8,721 nt of DNA from Oscillospiraceae bacterium UBA6409 (GTDB taxonomy: Bacteria > Bacillota > Clostridia > Oscillospirales > Oscillospiraceae), in contig DJPP01000147.1 in the NCBI GenBank assembly GCA_002438575.1, positions 4,160 to 12,880 on the forward strand. Reading direction: 5' to 3'. The stretch's first letter is position 1. The number at the start of each line of letters is the position of its first letter. Position numbers and translations under genes: made by a program. Positions 7,133 to 8,721 of the stretch are shown here, piece after piece. The notes beneath the pieces are model-generated. The model ran no database searches and was not told where the DNA came from. It was given only the letters and a program-made list of their open reading frames with translations.

Positions 7133-7138
7133 AGTATA
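7133..7138 (-). promoter_or_regulatory. Possible -10 box of an internal promoter for DUF998-lipoprotein-acetyltransferase
   Basis: TATACT on the - strand lies 25 bases upstream of the GTG start. The hexamer at the matching -35 position (7156-7161, TGGCCT) is poor, so this promoter would be weak or activator-dependent. Two direct repeats lie just upstream (7171-7199). The call rests on one hexamer and is tentative. Confidence 0.3.
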
Positions 7139-7170
7139 CCGCCATTATCCCATGGAGGCCATTGCTTTTC

Positions 7171-7199
7171 CTTACATTTCCTGCGCTTTTCTTACAATT
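7171..7199 (-). repeat. Direct repeat pair AAWTGTAAG, 20-base period
   Basis: On the - strand AATTGTAAG (7191-7199) and AAATGTAAG (7171-7179) repeat with a period of 20 bases, both followed by an A-rich run. Repeats about two helix turns apart are the usual binding arrangement of dimeric activators. The pair lies between the TetR and DUF998 genes and upstream of the possible -10 box at 7133-7138. No regulator is known to bind it. Confidence 0.45.
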
Positions 7200-7214
7200 T
7201 TGCAAGACGGCCCC

Positions 7215-7832
7215 TTAGCGGAATAATTGATGCGCTGCATTCTCCCTCTCTGTAAATTCCGGCAGCCTCTTCGGCGGGCCGTAATACGCCGCCAGTGCGC
7301 GGAACTCCCGGCGGAAGGCCTCCCGCAGTTCCGGCTCCGTCAGCGTCAGATGTCCGGTGTTGGCCAGGATGGCCAGTCCGTAGGAATAATACGTCATGTC
7401 CCGGTGAAATGCCCGGGCCGTGACCTCGTCATAACCGAATTCATCCATGACGGTCCGAATGATCTCCGGCTCCAGTACGTCCTCCTGATGGCGTCCCGGC
7501 TGGTTGTCCTCCAGATACAGCCAGCGGAACAACTGTTTTTCCTGAGCAGCGAACTGTACAAAGCCCATGCCGTAGCTGCTGTACCGGCTGTCGCACCCCT
7601 CGTGCGCCCGCAAAGATGCCCGCACCCGCCGGGTATGCTGCTCGATGGCCCGCTGGGTCAACGCGGACTTCAACTCCTCCATATTGCGGAAGGACAGATA
7701 GATAGGCTGGGTGGAGCACCCCAATTCCTTCGCCACACTGCGGGCATTGATGGCCTCAAACCCGCCGGTGCGGAGCACCGCCGCCGCGGCGTCGATGATG
7801 GCCTCTTTGGATATTCGTTTTGCTGCCGGCAT
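7215..7832 (-). CDS. TetR/AcrR-family transcriptional regulator
   Basis: This 205-residue protein is a TetR-family repressor: an N-terminal DNA-binding domain (RISKEAIIDAAAAVLRTGGFEAINARSVAKELGCSTQPIYLSFRNMEEL, residues 6-54, given here as domain limits) followed by a helical ligand-binding and dimerisation domain. The recognition helix lies around STQPIYLSF (40-48). The C-terminal domain carries LFRWLYLED and MTYYSYGLAILANTG, as in TetR proteins that sense hydrophobic small molecules, but no ligand can be named. ATG 7830-7832 is chosen over the GTG at 7853 because GAGGTGA lies 5 bases before it and nothing comparable precedes the GTG. A consensus promoter and inverted repeats lie just upstream, which suggests autorepression. 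It is the first gene of the - strand cluster that continues with the DUF998 protein, the lipoprotein and the Vat-like enzyme, and it is the likely local regulator. Confidence 0.92.
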   Translation of the reverse strand: MPAAKRISKEAIIDAAAAVLRTGGFEAINARSVAKELGCSTQPIYLSFRNMEELKSALTQRAIEQHTRRVRASLRAHEGCDSRYSSYGMGFVQFAAQEKQLFRWLYLEDNQPGRHQEDVLEPEIIRTVMDEFGYDEVTARAFHRDMTYYSYGLAILANTGHLTLTEPELREAFRREFRALAAYYGPPKRLPEFTERENAAHQLFR

Positions 7833-7837
7833 TACGC

Positions 7838-7844
7838 TCACCTC
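7838..7844 (-). promoter_or_regulatory. Ribosome binding site of the TetR gene
   Basis: GAGGTGA on the - strand lies 5 bases before the ATG at 7830-7832. It decides the start against the in-frame GTG at 7851-7853, which falls upstream of this site. Confidence 0.8.
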
Positions 7845-7858
7845 AACGATCACTATAC

Positions 7859-7881
7859 GTTATCAATAACAATGCGTTATT
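7859..7881 (-). promoter_or_regulatory. Candidate TetR operator: nested GTTAT/ATAAC inverted repeats
   Basis: Three half-sites follow each other: GTTAT (7859-7863), ATAAC (7866-7870) and GTTAT (7876-7880). The first two form an inverted repeat with a 2-base gap; the last two form one with 6-base arms (AATAAC/GTTATT) and a 5-base gap. The block overlaps the -10 box (7879-7884) and the expected transcription start near 7872, an ideal position for repression by the TetR protein encoded just downstream. Binding is inferred. Confidence 0.6.
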
Positions 7882-7907
7882 ATATGCCGCTGCGTTTCCC
7901 TTGTCAA
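7879..7907 (-). promoter_or_regulatory. Consensus sigma-A promoter of the TetR operon
   Basis: On the - strand a perfect -35 TTGACA (7902-7907) and a perfect -10 TATAAT (7879-7884) are separated by exactly 17 bases. Such a strong promoter usually needs a repressor, which fits the overlapping inverted repeats. The leader to the ATG is about 40 bases. The -35 box begins four bases beyond the T run of the preceding terminator. Confidence 0.9.
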
Positions 7908-7910
7908 GTG

Positions 7911-7946
7911 CAAAAACAGCGCCCCCGCACACAGGCGGGGCGCTGT
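7911..7946 (-). terminator. Terminator after the sensor kinase gene
   Basis: On the - strand a 12-bp GC-rich stem (arms at 7935-7946 and 7916-7928 with one bulged G) with a 6-base loop is followed by TTTTT. It lies 7 bases past the kinase stop codon and just before the TetR promoter, separating the two transcription units. Confidence 0.9.
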
Positions 7947-7953
7947 CATCCTT

Positions 7954-8721
7954 CTATTCCGGTTTGTTCAGCAGTACAGACACACAGAAGCGCCCGTTGT
8001 CCGCCTCTACGGTCATCATGCCCTCGTACTGCTCGGCGATGGCCTGTACCGACGCCAGGCCCACGCCCTTTCCCTCATGCTTAGTGGAGAAAAACGTACC
8101 GTCCCGGTCTCGGACCGGTGTGACAACGCAGGGGTTTTCCACCCGGAAAAACATGGCATCGTCCAAATTCTTCACCACAACGGTGATGTACGCCGCATTG
8201 CCGCCTACCAGCCCGCAGGCGTCCACGGCATTTTCCAGCAAATTGCTCAGCAGCGCCACCAGTGTCTGGTCGGGTATCCCCGGCCGGACCGGTACATCCA
8301 CCGACACCCGTAGCGCTGCGCCGCACACCTCCGCCTGCTGACGGAAGTAAACCAGCAGCGCGCTGACTGCGCTGTTGGCACAGATGTCAGCCCCGCCGGC
8401 TATCGGCAGCGATGCCTTGTACTGGCACAGGTACTCATGCAGCTTATCGTACTCTCCGGCGGTCACATAACTGTCCACCACGGCAATATGGTGACGCAGA
8501 TCGTGACGCGCCTGCCGCGTAGCGGCGATCTGCCGCCGCATACTTTCCGCCTGCACGCTCTGGATGGTCAGCTGATAGTTGCGGGCCATCAGCTGCTCGT
8601 TTCGGGCTGTCTCGTCCACCAGCAGAGTCACTGTGTGGTAGATCAGAAAACCGCCCAGATCGATCAGCAGCGTCAGCCCCGCCGAGGCGGGCTCCAGCGC
8701 GATATCCAGCGCAGACCGGAC
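7954..8721 (-). CDS. GHKL-domain sensor histidine kinase (AgrC-like), N-terminus cut by window edge
   Basis: The visible 255 residues are the C-terminal part of a membrane sensor kinase of the AgrC/GHKL type, which senses an outside signal and phosphorylates a LytTR-class response regulator. The frame is open to the window edge: the first residues (about 15-35, LTLLIDLGGFLIYHTVTLLV) are the last membrane helix, so the GTG at 8629-8631 is not the real start. Next come a coiled linker (36-68), the H-box ARHDLRHH with phospho-acceptor His73, the N-box LLSNLLENAVDAC (157-169) and the G-box region FSTKHEGKGVGLASV (211-225) of the ATP-binding domain. The stop is TAG at 7954-7956, followed by a terminator. 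No response regulator gene follows it, so the partner must lie upstream beyond the window or elsewhere. All kinase boxes are intact, so it should be functional. Confidence 0.92.
   Translation of the reverse strand, partial: VRSALDIALEPASAGLTLLIDLGGFLIYHTVTLLVDETARNEQLMARNYQLTIQSVQAESMRRQIAATRQARHDLRHHIAVVDSYVTAGEYDKLHEYLCQYKASLPIAGGADICANSAVSALLVYFRQQAEVCGAALRVSVDVPVRPGIPDQTLVALLSNLLENAVDACGLVGGNAAYITVVVKNLDDAMFFRVENPCVVTPVRDRDGTFFSTKHEGKGVGLASVQAIAEQYEGMMTVEADNGRFCVSVLLNKPE

Noticed and set aside
7833..7853. GTG start seven codons upstream for the TetR protein
   Set aside because: No ribosome binding site precedes it, while GAGGTGA precedes the ATG at 7830-7832.
1..8721. CRISPR arrays, tRNA/rRNA genes, insertion sequences, frameshifted genes
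   Set aside because: I saw no regularly spaced repeats, no cloverleaf or rRNA-like stretch, no transposase or terminal inverted repeats, and all eight genes read through without breaks.

Overview
The window looks like a chromosomal segment of a GC-rich Gram-positive gut-type Clostridia (Firmicutes/Bacillota, possibly Oscillospiraceae-like). The evidence is strong AGGAGG-type ribosome binding sites, sigma-A promoters with near-consensus boxes, a lipobox lipoprotein, an AgrC-like GHKL sensor kinase, a DUF998 membrane protein and GC-rich third codon positions. The lineage is inferred from these features and was not tested by a search. Protein genes and their short control regions fill the window. 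I see no rRNA, tRNA, CRISPR array, insertion sequence or phage gene.

Left part (1-2396, + strand): two zinc/cobalt metallopeptidase-family genes in tandem. The first is the C-terminal part of an M20D amidohydrolase cut by the window edge. The second is a complete PepD-like M20C aminoacyl-histidine dipeptidase (903-2348). They end at a strong stem-loop terminator (2357-2396) shared with the convergent gene to the right.

Middle (2441-3789, - strand): a monocistronic Eis-like GNAT acetyltransferase with a C-terminal SCP2-like domain. It has its own good promoter (TTGCGA-17-TATAAT).

Right-centre (3802-7907, - strand): a four-gene cluster running right to left, TetR-family regulator, DUF998 six-helix membrane protein, lipoprotein with a propeller-like N-terminal half and an HEIWH zinc-peptidase-like C-terminal half, then a Vat/CatB-type hexapeptide acetyltransferase. 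A fully consensus promoter (TTGACA-17-TATAAT) precedes the TetR gene, and GTTAT/ATAAC inverted repeats lie across its -10 and probable start point, which suggests autoregulation. Spacings of 16 and 23 nt between the last three genes point to one transcript. A 26-bp perfect palindrome closes the cluster. Membrane protein, exported peptidase-like lipoprotein and small-molecule acetyltransferase under one TetR regulator form the most interesting part of the window. I do not recognise this as a described system.

Right edge (7911-8721, - strand): the C-terminal 255 residues of a GHKL sensor histidine kinase (end of the last membrane helix, H-box, N-box, G-box), followed by its own terminator. The partner response regulator is not in the window.
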